From NCBI GenBank assembly GCA_964460935.1, contig CAYWSM010000383.1, forward strand, positions 1-59,077: a DNA stretch of 59,077 bases. The letters are read 5' to 3'. The notes below the pieces were generated by a model. The model worked only from the letters and a program-made list of their open reading frames with translations. It searched no databases and was not told the DNA's origin. Made by a program: the position numbers and the translations under genes. Below, one piece after another: positions 49,162-57,771 of this stretch (position 1 is its first letter; every line of letters starts with the position of its first letter). The DNA comes from DATMXP01 sp964460935. GTDB taxonomy: Bacteria > Acidobacteriota > Terriglobia > Terriglobales > Acidobacteriaceae.

Positions 49162-52143
49162 ATCAGTCCAGCTCCGCACTTCCTCTGCTTGATGATCAAG
49201 CACCTGGCGGATCTTGGAAATCAAAGTGAAGGGTGAGAACGGCTTCTGGAGAAATGCCCGGCCTTCGGCTAGAACTCCCTGCTGGACAACCCTGTCTGTC
49301 GTGTAGCCCGACATGAACAGCACTTTTATTTCGGGCCGCAATTGTTGGACGGCATCCGCTACTTCCTTACCGCTTATTCCCGGCATGACTACATCCGTCA
49401 ACAGGAGGTCAATCTTTTCCGGATGCGCCGTGCATATGGACACCGCGTTCTCAGGACGATCCACCACCAAGATCTTGTAACCGCGGGAAAGCAGAATTGT
49501 CCTGGCCAATTCCCGTAGCTGATTGTCATCCTCGACCAGAAGAATGGTCTCTGACGCTTTCTCTCGCGGAACAGCTGGCTTGACAGGCGACGGCACCTGA
49601 CCCGATACCCGAGGAAAATAGATCATGAAGGTAGTGCCATGGCTGAGCTCACTGTAAACCTCAATGGAGCCACCACTTTGCTTCACGATGCCATAGACGG
49701 TGGAAAGACCCAGCCCCGTGCCCTTGCCGGAACTCTTGGTGGTGAAGAATGGCTCGAAGATATGGGCTCGGGTTGCGGGATCAATGCCCACACCCGTGTC
49801 GTTGACGGACAACATGACGTAATGCCCCGGCTCAACATAGGAATGGGTTTCCGCGTAGCCTCTGTCGAATTCCACGTTGGCTGTCTCAATGCGGATGGTG
49901 CCGCCCTTCGGCATGGCGTCTCGAGCATTAACAACCATGTTCAGCAGGACCTGATCGATCTGGCCAGGATCCACTTTCACCATGTCAAGATCGGGCGCAA
50001 GATGCGTTTCCAAGTGCATGTCATCCCCGATCAGGCGCGGCATCATTTTGGCAAACCCGGAGATTTTGACGTTCAAATCGACGACCTGTGGCTGCATTAC
50101 CTGCTGGCGACTGAAGGCCAGAAGCTGGCTGGTTAATGCCGCGGCGCGGTCGGCGGCGCCTTTGATCTGTTCCGCGTGTTGATGGAGCGGCTCTTCCGAT
50201 GCCGTGCTGTCAAGTTGGAGCTGGCTGTATCCGCTAATGATCGTCAACAGATTGTTGAAGTCGTGCGCGATGCCACCGGCTAAGCGTCCTACGGCTTCCA
50301 TTTTGACGGCCTGCCGCAACTGGTCTTCCATCACCTTGCGATCGGTGATGTCCACCGCTACACCGATGCGGGCCGGTCTTCCACGAAACGTCAATGCACT
50401 GCCGCCGCTATCGACCCACCGAACTTTGCCGCTCTTCGTCAGAACACGAAACTCGACGCGATCCGATACCGGTTCATCCGCCATACGCTGTATTAGGCGA
50501 ATCGCCATCCGTTCGCGATCGTCCGGATGCACCAGCGAGATCATGCTCATGTCGAGAAGTTCGTCAACGCTGTACTCGGTAATGTTGACGGCTCCCGGAT
50601 TTGCATACAGCAGCCGCTTCTCGTCAAATATGTAAATCGCTGCCGAAGCGTTTTCCGCGAGCGCACGGAAATTGCTCTCACTTTCCCGAATCGCCTGGGA
50701 AGCCTGCTTGTAAGAAACTGCGCTGGCAATCTGTTGCGACACGAATGTGAGGATCTTCAGCTCGGAACGGCCATATCGCACATGTGATTCGTAGCTTTGC
50801 AAGGCGAGCACACCGAAGGTTGTGTCTCCCGATTGCAATGGCACACCCACCCAATCGAGCGACGGAGCGCCAATACGAATCACTTCTCCCTGCCGCTCGA
50901 GTTCCTCCAGTACATCCGGTGTTGCAAGTAATGGCTGTCCGGCTCGTAACAGATATTCCGTCAAGCCCCTGCTGGAACTTCTGGGCCGTGGCGCTGGAAC
51001 TTCATGATCGACCTCATCGACAAAATAGGGAAAGTCGATCAGGTCTGTAACGGGATTGTGAATGGCGATATAGCAGTTCCTGGCATACATCAGGTCGCCA
51101 AGAATCTCGTGGATAGACTGGAAGAGAGCGGGCAGATCGGGAGCAGAGCGCGAGGTCTCGGAAATTCGATACAGCGCCTGTTGCAGCTTCTCGACCCGTT
51201 TCTGACGAATCTGCGTCATCCAAAGACGCAGTGCTGAAAGCAGAACGGCCGCCGTGATGTAGCTGAAGGCGGCGCGGGGCTGTTCCTTCATCAAGGATAT
51301 CGAAAGCAGTGTGATCGGAATCGGCAACAGCGTGCCGACAATGGTCAGCAGAGCCCGTCCGGTTCGGCGGAGTCCATTGCTCGGATTAACGCTTTCCTCT
51401 TCTCTGGTTCCCCATTTGCATGCGACTACAGACAAATAGAGGAAGGGTATGGTCCAAAGCACGTCGAGCAGGCTGCCTGTCTCGACGCCCCACATGTCTT
51501 CGCCGTAGTGATAAACAATGTCGGCGATTGCATACAGCAGCATGAAACCCGACAAACGCAGGAACAGAGCCCGCACGACTCGGCTTCGGGTAAACAACGC
51601 GCGGCCCAGGAGGACGGCCAGGATCAGCGCATCGCGCAGATTCCTGGTATCGCGCGTCAGAGACATCATGGAACCCGGCGCAACCTGCCATAGAGATGGC
51701 GCTGCCAGCAACCAGCCCTGTAGGGCCAGCGCTAATACCAACACCTGCCCAAAATCAACCGCTAGCGTCCAGTCGAATCCCGGTATCGAAGATTCTTCTT
51801 CTACGAATAAACAGGCCAGAAGAGCAAAAGCCCACAGGAATACAGGAGCATCACTGGGCCAGGGTATATCGAACGACCAATGAGCGATGGAATCGAGATA
51901 GGTGATCAGTGCTTGAGCTACTACCCAAATTGCGACCGCACCCGCTGTAACTATCCAGACCTGACGTCCAAAGTGGCCCGATCGGCGAGCGGCGCCAGTA
52001 ACCATGACGAGCGCAACCACTCCCAACGCGAACTGGCAAACGTTCGACCACAGTGGTCCGACACGCGGCCCGAGTACACATATGCCCACGACCTGCAAAG
52101 CCACTATGGCAATCGCAATCCAGGAACGCTTCATCCCGGGCAC
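49150..52143 (-). CDS. Hybrid histidine kinase with GAF, PAS and receiver domains
   Basis: The membrane sensor has 997 residues. An N-terminal block of about 8-10 hydrophobic helices (residues 1-310; MASE-like) is followed by a GAF domain (about 325-475; YARNCYIAIHNPVTDLIDFP), PAS (about 490-605; SEDxxRALAENASAAIYIFD region and WVDSGGSALTFRGRPARIGV), HisKA with the phosphorylated His in GGIAHDFNNLLTIISGYSQL near 632, HATPase (VVNARDAMPKGG; GVGIDPATRAHIFEPFFTTK; GTGLGLSTVYGIV), and a C-terminal receiver with the Asp in LLLTDVVMPGISGKEV near 920. Both phosphotransfer sites are intact. No DNA-binding partner is adjacent. It is divergent from the HD-GYP gene. Confidence 0.94.
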   Translation of the reverse strand: MPGMKRSWIAIAIVALQVVGICVLGPRVGPLWSNVCQFALGVVALVMVTGAARRSGHFGRQVWIVTAGAVAIWVVAQALITYLDSIAHWSFDIPWPSDAPVFLWAFALLACLFVEEESSIPGFDWTLAVDFGQVLVLALALQGWLLAAPSLWQVAPGSMMSLTRDTRNLRDALILAVLLGRALFTRSRVVRALFLRLSGFMLLYAIADIVYHYGEDMWGVETGSLLDVLWTIPFLYLSVVACKWGTREEESVNPSNGLRRTGRALLTIVGTLLPIPITLLSISLMKEQPRAAFSYITAAVLLSALRLWMTQIRQKRVEKLQQALYRISETSRSAPDLPALFQSIHEILGDLMYARNCYIAIHNPVTDLIDFPYFVDEVDHEVPAPRPRSSSRGLTEYLLRAGQPLLATPDVLEELERQGEVIRIGAPSLDWVGVPLQSGDTTFGVLALQSYESHVRYGRSELKILTFVSQQIASAVSYKQASQAIRESESNFRALAENASAAIYIFDEKRLLYANPGAVNITEYSVDELLDMSMISLVHPDDRERMAIRLIQRMADEPVSDRVEFRVLTKSGKVRWVDSGGSALTFRGRPARIGVAVDITDRKVMEDQLRQAVKMEAVGRLAGGIAHDFNNLLTIISGYSQLQLDSTASEEPLHQHAEQIKGAADRAAALTSQLLAFSRQQVMQPQVVDLNVKISGFAKMMPRLIGDDMHLETHLAPDLDMVKVDPGQIDQVLLNMVVNARDAMPKGGTIRIETANVEFDRGYAETHSYVEPGHYVMLSVNDTGVGIDPATRAHIFEPFFTTKSSGKGTGLGLSTVYGIVKQSGGSIEVYSELSHGTTFMIYFPRVSGQVPSPVKPAVPREKASETILLVEDDNQLRELARTILLSRGYKILVVDRPENAVSICTAHPEKIDLLLTDVVMPGISGKEVADAVQQLRPEIKVLFMSGYTTDRVVQQGVLAEGRAFLQKPFSPFTLISKIRQVLDHQAEEVRSWTDSSS

Positions 52144-52480
52144 GCTTTCTTTGTAAAGGTCTGGAACTAAGGCTCATGTTGCAGCTTTTTTCCATGATTA
52201 GCAAGGAAGACGACCTACTATCGGTACGATTGGAATCCCCAGAAGAACTATTTGCTCTTTTGCTTACGCCAACTTACCGCCGCACGTGAGCCTCGAAAAA
52301 TCAATCAAAATCGAAACGACGCGGTACTGGAGTAATCAGTTTCCTTCCGGGTAATGCGGTTCTTTTTCGTGATGGCTTGCGCTATATTTAGCGGCTACGG
52401 AGCCCCAACCTGTTCCTCCGCGGGGAAGGCTCAGCGGTTCGATTCGCCACCGACGAAGAAAACCACCACAGGTAGGATCG
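52144..52480. other. Divergent intergenic region between histidine kinase and HD-GYP genes
   Basis: These 337 bases should hold the promoters of both flanking genes. A short plus-strand frame (ISKEDDLLSVRLESPEELFA, ending at 52289) looks protein-like but has no clear start or length. I looked for a c-di-GMP riboswitch in the 100 bases before the HD-GYP gene and did not recognise one. Confidence 0.5.
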
Positions 52481-54538
52481 ATGAGCTCCAGCACCAAGTT
52501 AGCTCCTCCGCGCAGCACCGCGCCGACGTTTCGCAATTTACCTGCGGTTGTCTGCTTCCCTGGTGATGATCTGGCGAAGGCCGCGATCTCCGGCCTGCAG
52601 CACTTTGTTCGTCTCAGCTTCGACGATTTCGCCCAGGGCCGCGACGCGGAAACCATCCTGATCACTTCGTTGGAGCACATGATCGCTCACAAGATTGCGT
52701 ATCTCCGCGCTCCGAACGTTCGTGTTATCGCACTTTCCGATGAACGCTACGACGATCCACGCATCGACGGCGTGGTTTACGCCTATTTACCCGTGAACAC
52801 ACCGCCGGCGCTCGTTGACCGCACCATCAATAACGCACTGGATCACATCCACCTGCTCGCGACGCGACGCGACGTGAATGAGCGTCTAGCGGGGGCAACG
52901 AAAGAGATTCATGAGCTGAACGCGATTGGCGCCGCACTTTCTGCCGAACACGACACGGAAAAGCTTCTGGAGATGATTCTTACGAAGTGCCGTGAAATTG
53001 CCCGGGCCGACGCTGGATCGCTCTACCTCGTGGAGCAGCAGGAGATTAAATCAGACAGTAGTGCCAATCGCGATCAGCAAGAGGTTGTGATCGACGGCGT
53101 GAAACTCGCGAGTCGCGAGAGCCAGCAGACAAAGCAGGTTTTGCGGTTCACGCTCGCACAAAATGACAGCATTGCTATTCCGTTCCGCGAAGTGGTGATG
53201 GAGATCGACGACCAATCCATTGCAGGTTATGTCGCTCTTACCGGCGAGCCGGTCAACATCGAAGATGCTTATCACCTCGACGAAGACGTTCCGTACCAGA
53301 TCAACCGCAAGTTCGATGAAGACTCTGGGTATCGCACGAAGTCGATCCTCGCTGTCCCGATGCGTAACCAGAAAGGTCACGTTATCGGGGTCGTACAGTT
53401 GATCAACGCCAAACGGGACTTCGCCTCCAGGCTCACGAATGCGACAAGCATGGGATCGGAAGTAATAGCATTCTCTCTGCGCCTGCAGGAAATGGTGGTT
53501 TCACTGGCCAGTCAAGCTGCCGTTGCCCTCGAAAACAGCCGCTTGTACGAAAATATCCAAAAATTGTTCGAGGGCTTTGTTAAAGCTTCCGTTACGGCAA
53601 TTGAAGCGCGCGATCCTACGACCTCCGGCCATTCATTCCGCGTGGCCAATCTCACGGTGGCCCTGGCCGAGGCCGCCGATCGCGCCGGGAACGGCGTGTA
53701 TCGCGAGGTGAAGTTCAGTCGCGACCAGATGAAGGAGATCCGGTACGCCTCTCTGCTGCACGATTTCGGCAAGGTCGGCGTGCGCGAAGAAGTGCTGGTT
53801 AAGGCGAAGAAGTTGTATCCGCTGCAACTTGACCTGATCTTCCGCCGTTTTCAGTTCGCGAAACGAACCGCAGAAGCCGAGGCCCTGCGCCGCCAATTGC
53901 AATTGCTGCTGGAAAAGGGCCGGAGCGAATTCGAACAGCTTGCGCCGGAATTTCAGCAAAAACTTACAGCGGAACTTACGCGGCTGGACGAAGAATTCAA
54001 GATCATCGCCGACTCGAACGAACCAACCGTTCTTCCCGAGGGCAGCTTTGACCGGCTGCACGATATCGCGAAACGTGCGGTTCGCGACATGGACGGCACG
54101 GAACTTGCGCTGCTGAACGACGATGAAGTCCGGCTGCTGTCGATTCGCAAGGGTTCACTTGATGAAGCCGAACGACTCCAGATCGAGTCGCACGTCGTAC
54201 ACACGTTTAACTTCCTGAACCAGATTCCGTGGACGAACGAAATTCGCGCGATTCCGGATATCGCGCGAGGCCATCACGAGAAGCTTAACGGCCAGGGCTA
54301 CCCGTACAAGTTGTCGGCACCGGAGATCCCCCTACAGACACGGATGATGACCATCTCCGACATCTTCGATGCGCTCTCGGCTTCCGATCGCCCGTACAAG
54401 AAAGCTGTAAATACCGACCGTGCGCTGCAGATCCTGGGGCTTGCCGTGAGGGACGGCGAGATTGACGCAAATCTATTCCAGCTTTTCGTTGACGCCAAAG
54501 TCTACGAAAAGTGGAAAGTCGAACCTTACCCGTACTAA
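52481..54538 (+). CDS. GAF plus HD-GYP phosphodiesterase-like protein
   Basis: Likely degrades c-di-GMP or a related nucleotide. The protein is 685 residues: an N-terminal receiver-like fold (about 20-125; VVCFPGDDLAKAAISGLQHF) without a clear phosphoacceptor site; a GAF domain (about 145-345; NAIGAALSAEHDTEKLLEMI; KSILAVPMRNQKGHVIGVVQ); then HD-GYP from about 365 with HSFRVANLTVALAEAADRAG, the HD pair in LLHDFGKVGV near 427, and GHHEKLNGQGYP near 597. HD and HHE are about 170 residues apart, against roughly 55-70 in ordinary HD-GYP domains; the extra part is a charged coiled coil. No transmembrane segment is seen. Confidence 0.93.
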   Translation: MSSSTKLAPPRSTAPTFRNLPAVVCFPGDDLAKAAISGLQHFVRLSFDDFAQGRDAETILITSLEHMIAHKIAYLRAPNVRVIALSDERYDDPRIDGVVYAYLPVNTPPALVDRTINNALDHIHLLATRRDVNERLAGATKEIHELNAIGAALSAEHDTEKLLEMILTKCREIARADAGSLYLVEQQEIKSDSSANRDQQEVVIDGVKLASRESQQTKQVLRFTLAQNDSIAIPFREVVMEIDDQSIAGYVALTGEPVNIEDAYHLDEDVPYQINRKFDEDSGYRTKSILAVPMRNQKGHVIGVVQLINAKRDFASRLTNATSMGSEVIAFSLRLQEMVVSLASQAAVALENSRLYENIQKLFEGFVKASVTAIEARDPTTSGHSFRVANLTVALAEAADRAGNGVYREVKFSRDQMKEIRYASLLHDFGKVGVREEVLVKAKKLYPLQLDLIFRRFQFAKRTAEAEALRRQLQLLLEKGRSEFEQLAPEFQQKLTAELTRLDEEFKIIADSNEPTVLPEGSFDRLHDIAKRAVRDMDGTELALLNDDEVRLLSIRKGSLDEAERLQIESHVVHTFNFLNQIPWTNEIRAIPDIARGHHEKLNGQGYPYKLSAPEIPLQTRMMTISDIFDALSASDRPYKKAVNTDRALQILGLAVRDGEIDANLFQLFVDAKVYEKWKVEPYPY

Positions 54539-54657
54539 GCCCAATCCTAACTTTTCCGAATCTGAACTTGAACCTTTCACGTCTATTTTGCGATCTCTCT
54601 TCGCAAGACTACGATAGTTAACAATCATCAGCTACTCGCTTCCGACGCGGAGACAAC

Positions 54658-55113
54658 ATGATTCGGTTTCAAGTTAACGGAGTCGAAAAGACATACGACG
54701 GCGATCCCAACATGCCCCTGTTGTGGTTTCTGCGCGATGTCGCCGAACTGACCGGCACTAAATATGGCTGTGGGATGTCGCTTTGCGGCGCCTGCACCGT
54801 TCACCAGAATGGAAAGGCCATCCGTTCCTGTTCCACCACCATGCAGGAGGTCAACGGCACCTCGATTACAACCATTGAAGGCGTTTCGGCCAAAGGCCTT
54901 CATCCTGTGCAGAAGGCATGGATGGAGATCAAGGTTCCGCAGTGCGGATATTGCCAGACGGGCCAGATCATGCAGGCCATCTCATTGCTGAATGAAAACA
55001 AGAATCCGAGCGATAAAGATATCGACGATGCGATGGAAGGCAATCTGTGCCGTTGTGGAACCTACCAGCGCATTCGGGCGGCTATTCACCAGGCTGCGAA
55101 GGAGCTGGCATGA
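54658..55113 (+). CDS. iorA: Isoquinoline 1-oxidoreductase-like (2Fe-2S) subunit
   Basis: Small electron-transfer subunit of a molybdenum hydroxylase. The protein has 151 residues. The plant-type 2Fe-2S cluster is in YGCGMSLCGACTVHQNGKAI followed by RSC; the helical-domain cluster is in PQCGYCQTGQIMQA and NLCRCGTYQRI. All eight Cys are present. The stop overlaps the ATG of the large subunit (ATGA), which shows coupled translation. By family it passes electrons from the molybdopterin subunit to an external acceptor, often a cytochrome; no cytochrome gene is adjacent in this window. Confidence 0.93.
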   Translation: MIRFQVNGVEKTYDGDPNMPLLWFLRDVAELTGTKYGCGMSLCGACTVHQNGKAIRSCSTTMQEVNGTSITTIEGVSAKGLHPVQKAWMEIKVPQCGYCQTGQIMQAISLLNENKNPSDKDIDDAMEGNLCRCGTYQRIRAAIHQAAKELA

Positions 55114-57338
55114 ACTCCATTCAGAACTTCAGTCGCCGCGGGTTCCTCAAAGCCGGACTTGCCGCTGGGTCGTTCGTTCTCGCTTCTCGCTTCGTTCCCG
55201 AACCGCTTTGGGCGGCAGATGAAAAAGTTATCTTTAACCCCGACCTCTTTCTCGCCATAGCATCTGACGACACGATCACGATCATCGCCTCACGCTCCGA
55301 AATGGGCTGTGGCAGCCGCACTTCGGTTCCGTTGGTACTTGCCGATGAACTCGACGCAGACTGGTCGAAAGTAAAACTGGAACAGGCAATCGGCGATGTA
55401 AAGTACGGCGATCAGAATACCGACGGTTCGCACTCCGTCCGTGCCTTCTTCGACCAGATGCGCACCACCGGCGCCACAGCGCGCGCCATGCTGATCACTG
55501 CCGCTGCCAATCAATGGAGGGTTCCGGCGAGCGAATGCACAACCGAGCCGAGCGTGGTCATACATAAAGGCAGTGGCCGGAAGCTCAGCTATGGCGCTCT
55601 TGCCGCCGATGCCGCGAAACTGCCGGTGCCGAAACCTGAAACCGTCACGCTCAAGAAGCGTTCTGAGTGGCGGTATATCGGAAAGGACTCATCGTTTTAC
55701 GATCTGCCTGACATCGTCACAGGCAAGGCCGTGTTTGGCATCGACGCCAAGCTTCCCGGCATGGTGTATGCCTCGATCGAACACTCTCCGGTCCTCGGTC
55801 AGAAAATTGAGTCTTACGACGACAAGGCTGCTTTGAAGGTCGCCGGCGTAAAGCAAACAGTAGTGATCGACACCTTCAAGCCGCCGCACGCTTTCCAGCC
55901 TCTGGGTGGAATAGCGGTAATCGCCGATAACACCTGGGCTGCATTTCAAGGCCGCGAGGCCCTGAAGATCGATTGGGACAGCAGCCCACATTCAGCGTAC
56001 AACTCAGCCGATTTCCGCAAAACGCTGGTTGCAACCGCTCGCCAGCCCGGCAAACCATGCCGCAATATCGGCGATGTCGATGCCGAGTTCGCCAAGGGTG
56101 GGAAGATCATCGAGGCCGAATACTACACGCCGCACCTGGCGCACGCTTCCATGGAGCCACCGGCCGTGGTAGCTGATTATCGCGACGGCAAGGTTGTCGC
56201 ATGGGCTCCCGTGCAATCTCCGCAGTCAGCACAGAAGACAGTCGCGGATACGGTGGGCCTCAAGCCGGAAGATGTTACCATCCACGTTACGTTGCTCGGG
56301 GGAGGCTTTGGCCGCAAATCCAAACCCGATTTCGTCGCCGAGGCTGCCCTGCTCTCGAAGAAACTCGGCAAGCCGGTGAAAGTCGTCTGGAAACGGGAAG
56401 ATGACATTCAGCACGACTACTTTCACTCGGTTGCTGCCACTTACATGAAGGCCCGCCTTGGCGACGACGGCAAGCCCACCGCATGGCTACAGCGCAGCGT
56501 TTATCCGCCGATCGCGTCCACTTTTCAGGTCGACGCGAAATATGCCGATGGCGAGATGGGACTCGGCTGGAACAACCTGCCGTTTGATATCCCGAATCAT
56601 CGCGCGGAGAACGGGCCTGCCGAGGCGCACGTCCGCATCGGATGGTTTCGCAGTGTGGCAAATATTTACCATTCCTTCGCCATTCACTCGTTCGTGGATG
56701 AGTTAGCCGCAGCAGCCGGCAAAGATCCGGTCGAGTACCTCCTGAACGTGATTGGCCCGGCACGCATCGTGCCGCTTCAATACAGCAAAGAGGAAGAAGC
56801 GGAGAGCAAGAAGTATCCGGTCGATACCGGCCGCTTGCGCAATGTGATCGAGGTGGTCGCGGAGAAATCGAACTGGGCGAAGCGTCCGCGCGAGAAAGGA
56901 CATGCGTACGGTATCGCCGCTCACCGCAGCTTCTACACCTACGTTGCGACAGTAGTGGAAGTAAAAGTCGATGACAAGGGTCAGGTGGAGATCCCGAACG
57001 TTTGGAGCGCAGTGGACGCCGGCACCATCGTTTCACCCGACAACATTCGCAACCAGTTCGAAGGCGCTGCTGCAATGGGCACGAGTTTGGCAATGTTCAG
57101 TGAGATCACCGTGAGCAATGGCGTCGTCAATCAGAGCAACTTCTCCGATTACGAAATAGCCCGTATGCCCATGGCTCCTCGTCACACCAGCGTGTACATC
57201 GTTGAGAGTGAAGCCCCACCGGCAGGTATCGGTGAGCCGGGACTTCCGCCGTTCGCTCCGGCGCTGTGCAACGCCATCTATGCCGCAACCGGCAAACGCA
57301 TCCGTGAACTGCCGATCAGCAAGACAAAGCTCGTCTAG
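55110..57338 (+). CDS. iorB: Isoquinoline 1-oxidoreductase-like molybdopterin-binding subunit
   Basis: Large subunit of a xanthine-oxidase-family molybdenum enzyme, 742 residues. The N-terminus NSIQNFSRRGFLKAGLAAGS is a Tat signal, so the assembled enzyme is exported to the periplasm, with the small subunit probably carried along. Molybdopterin-binding stretches are VTLLGGGFGRKSKPDFVAEA near 390 and the C-terminal PPAGIGEPGLPPFAPALCNA with the conserved active-site Glu near 710. The substrate (an N-heterocycle or aldehyde) cannot be told. The start is at the ATG overlapping the iorA stop; the frame upstream is inside iorA. A strong terminator follows. Confidence 0.94.
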   Translation: MNSIQNFSRRGFLKAGLAAGSFVLASRFVPEPLWAADEKVIFNPDLFLAIASDDTITIIASRSEMGCGSRTSVPLVLADELDADWSKVKLEQAIGDVKYGDQNTDGSHSVRAFFDQMRTTGATARAMLITAAANQWRVPASECTTEPSVVIHKGSGRKLSYGALAADAAKLPVPKPETVTLKKRSEWRYIGKDSSFYDLPDIVTGKAVFGIDAKLPGMVYASIEHSPVLGQKIESYDDKAALKVAGVKQTVVIDTFKPPHAFQPLGGIAVIADNTWAAFQGREALKIDWDSSPHSAYNSADFRKTLVATARQPGKPCRNIGDVDAEFAKGGKIIEAEYYTPHLAHASMEPPAVVADYRDGKVVAWAPVQSPQSAQKTVADTVGLKPEDVTIHVTLLGGGFGRKSKPDFVAEAALLSKKLGKPVKVVWKREDDIQHDYFHSVAATYMKARLGDDGKPTAWLQRSVYPPIASTFQVDAKYADGEMGLGWNNLPFDIPNHRAENGPAEAHVRIGWFRSVANIYHSFAIHSFVDELAAAAGKDPVEYLLNVIGPARIVPLQYSKEEEAESKKYPVDTGRLRNVIEVVAEKSNWAKRPREKGHAYGIAAHRSFYTYVATVVEVKVDDKGQVEIPNVWSAVDAGTIVSPDNIRNQFEGAAAMGTSLAMFSEITVSNGVVNQSNFSDYEIARMPMAPRHTSVYIVESEAPPAGIGEPGLPPFAPALCNAIYAATGKRIRELPISKTKLV

Positions 57339-57348
57339 GAGAGCAGAT

Positions 57349-57382
57349 ATGGGCACAGGCACTCCCGCTTGTGCCCATTTTT
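57349..57382. terminator. Intrinsic terminator between iorB and ridA
   Basis: ATGGGCACA and TGTGCCCAT form a perfect 9-bp stem followed by TTTTT. It starts 11 bases after the iorB stop and touches the stop codon of the convergent ridA gene, so it can serve both. Confidence 0.85.
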
Positions 57383-57758
57383 ATACCTTGGCAATCACTT
57401 CGATTTCGACCAGCACATCTTTCGGCAGTCGAGCGACTTCCACCGTCGAACGTGCCGGACGATTCGATCCGAAGTGCCGTCCATAGACTTCGTTCATGGT
57501 CGCAAAGTCGCCCATACTTTTCAGAAACACAGTCGTCTTCACGACCTTGCTCAACGAAGATCCAGCAGCCGCCAGCACCGCGGCCAAATTCTTCATCACC
57601 CGATCGGTCTGCGCCGCCACATCGCCGTTGATGACATTCCCAGTCGCTGGATCGATGGCAATCTGACCCGAGCTGAACACGAATCCACCTGTCTTGATCG
57701 CCTGCGAGTACGGCCCAATCGCCTGCGGAGCCTCTTTTGTCGCCACTACGTCTGCCAT
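57381..57758 (-). CDS. ridA: RidA-family enamine/imine deaminase
   Basis: Hydrolyses reactive 2-aminoacrylate and related imines. The 125-residue cytoplasmic trimeric fold: PQAIGPYSQAIKTGGFVFSS near the start, the substrate-binding Arg in NRPARSTVEVARLP near residue 104 and the Glu in VLVEIEVIAKV near 119. These are the RidA catalytic residues. The start ATG is 13 bases after the stop of the PilB-like gene on the same strand, so they are probably co-transcribed. Confidence 0.95.
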   Translation of the reverse strand: MADVVATKEAPQAIGPYSQAIKTGGFVFSSGQIAIDPATGNVINGDVAAQTDRVMKNLAAVLAAAGSSLSKVVKTTVFLKSMGDFATMNEVYGRHFGSNRPARSTVEVARLPKDVLVEIEVIAKV

Positions 57759-57771
57759 TTAATTCACCCTA

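Noticed and set aside
52380..52480. c-di-GMP riboswitch before the HD-GYP gene
   Set aside because: The conserved GEMM core and tetraloop receptor could not be found.
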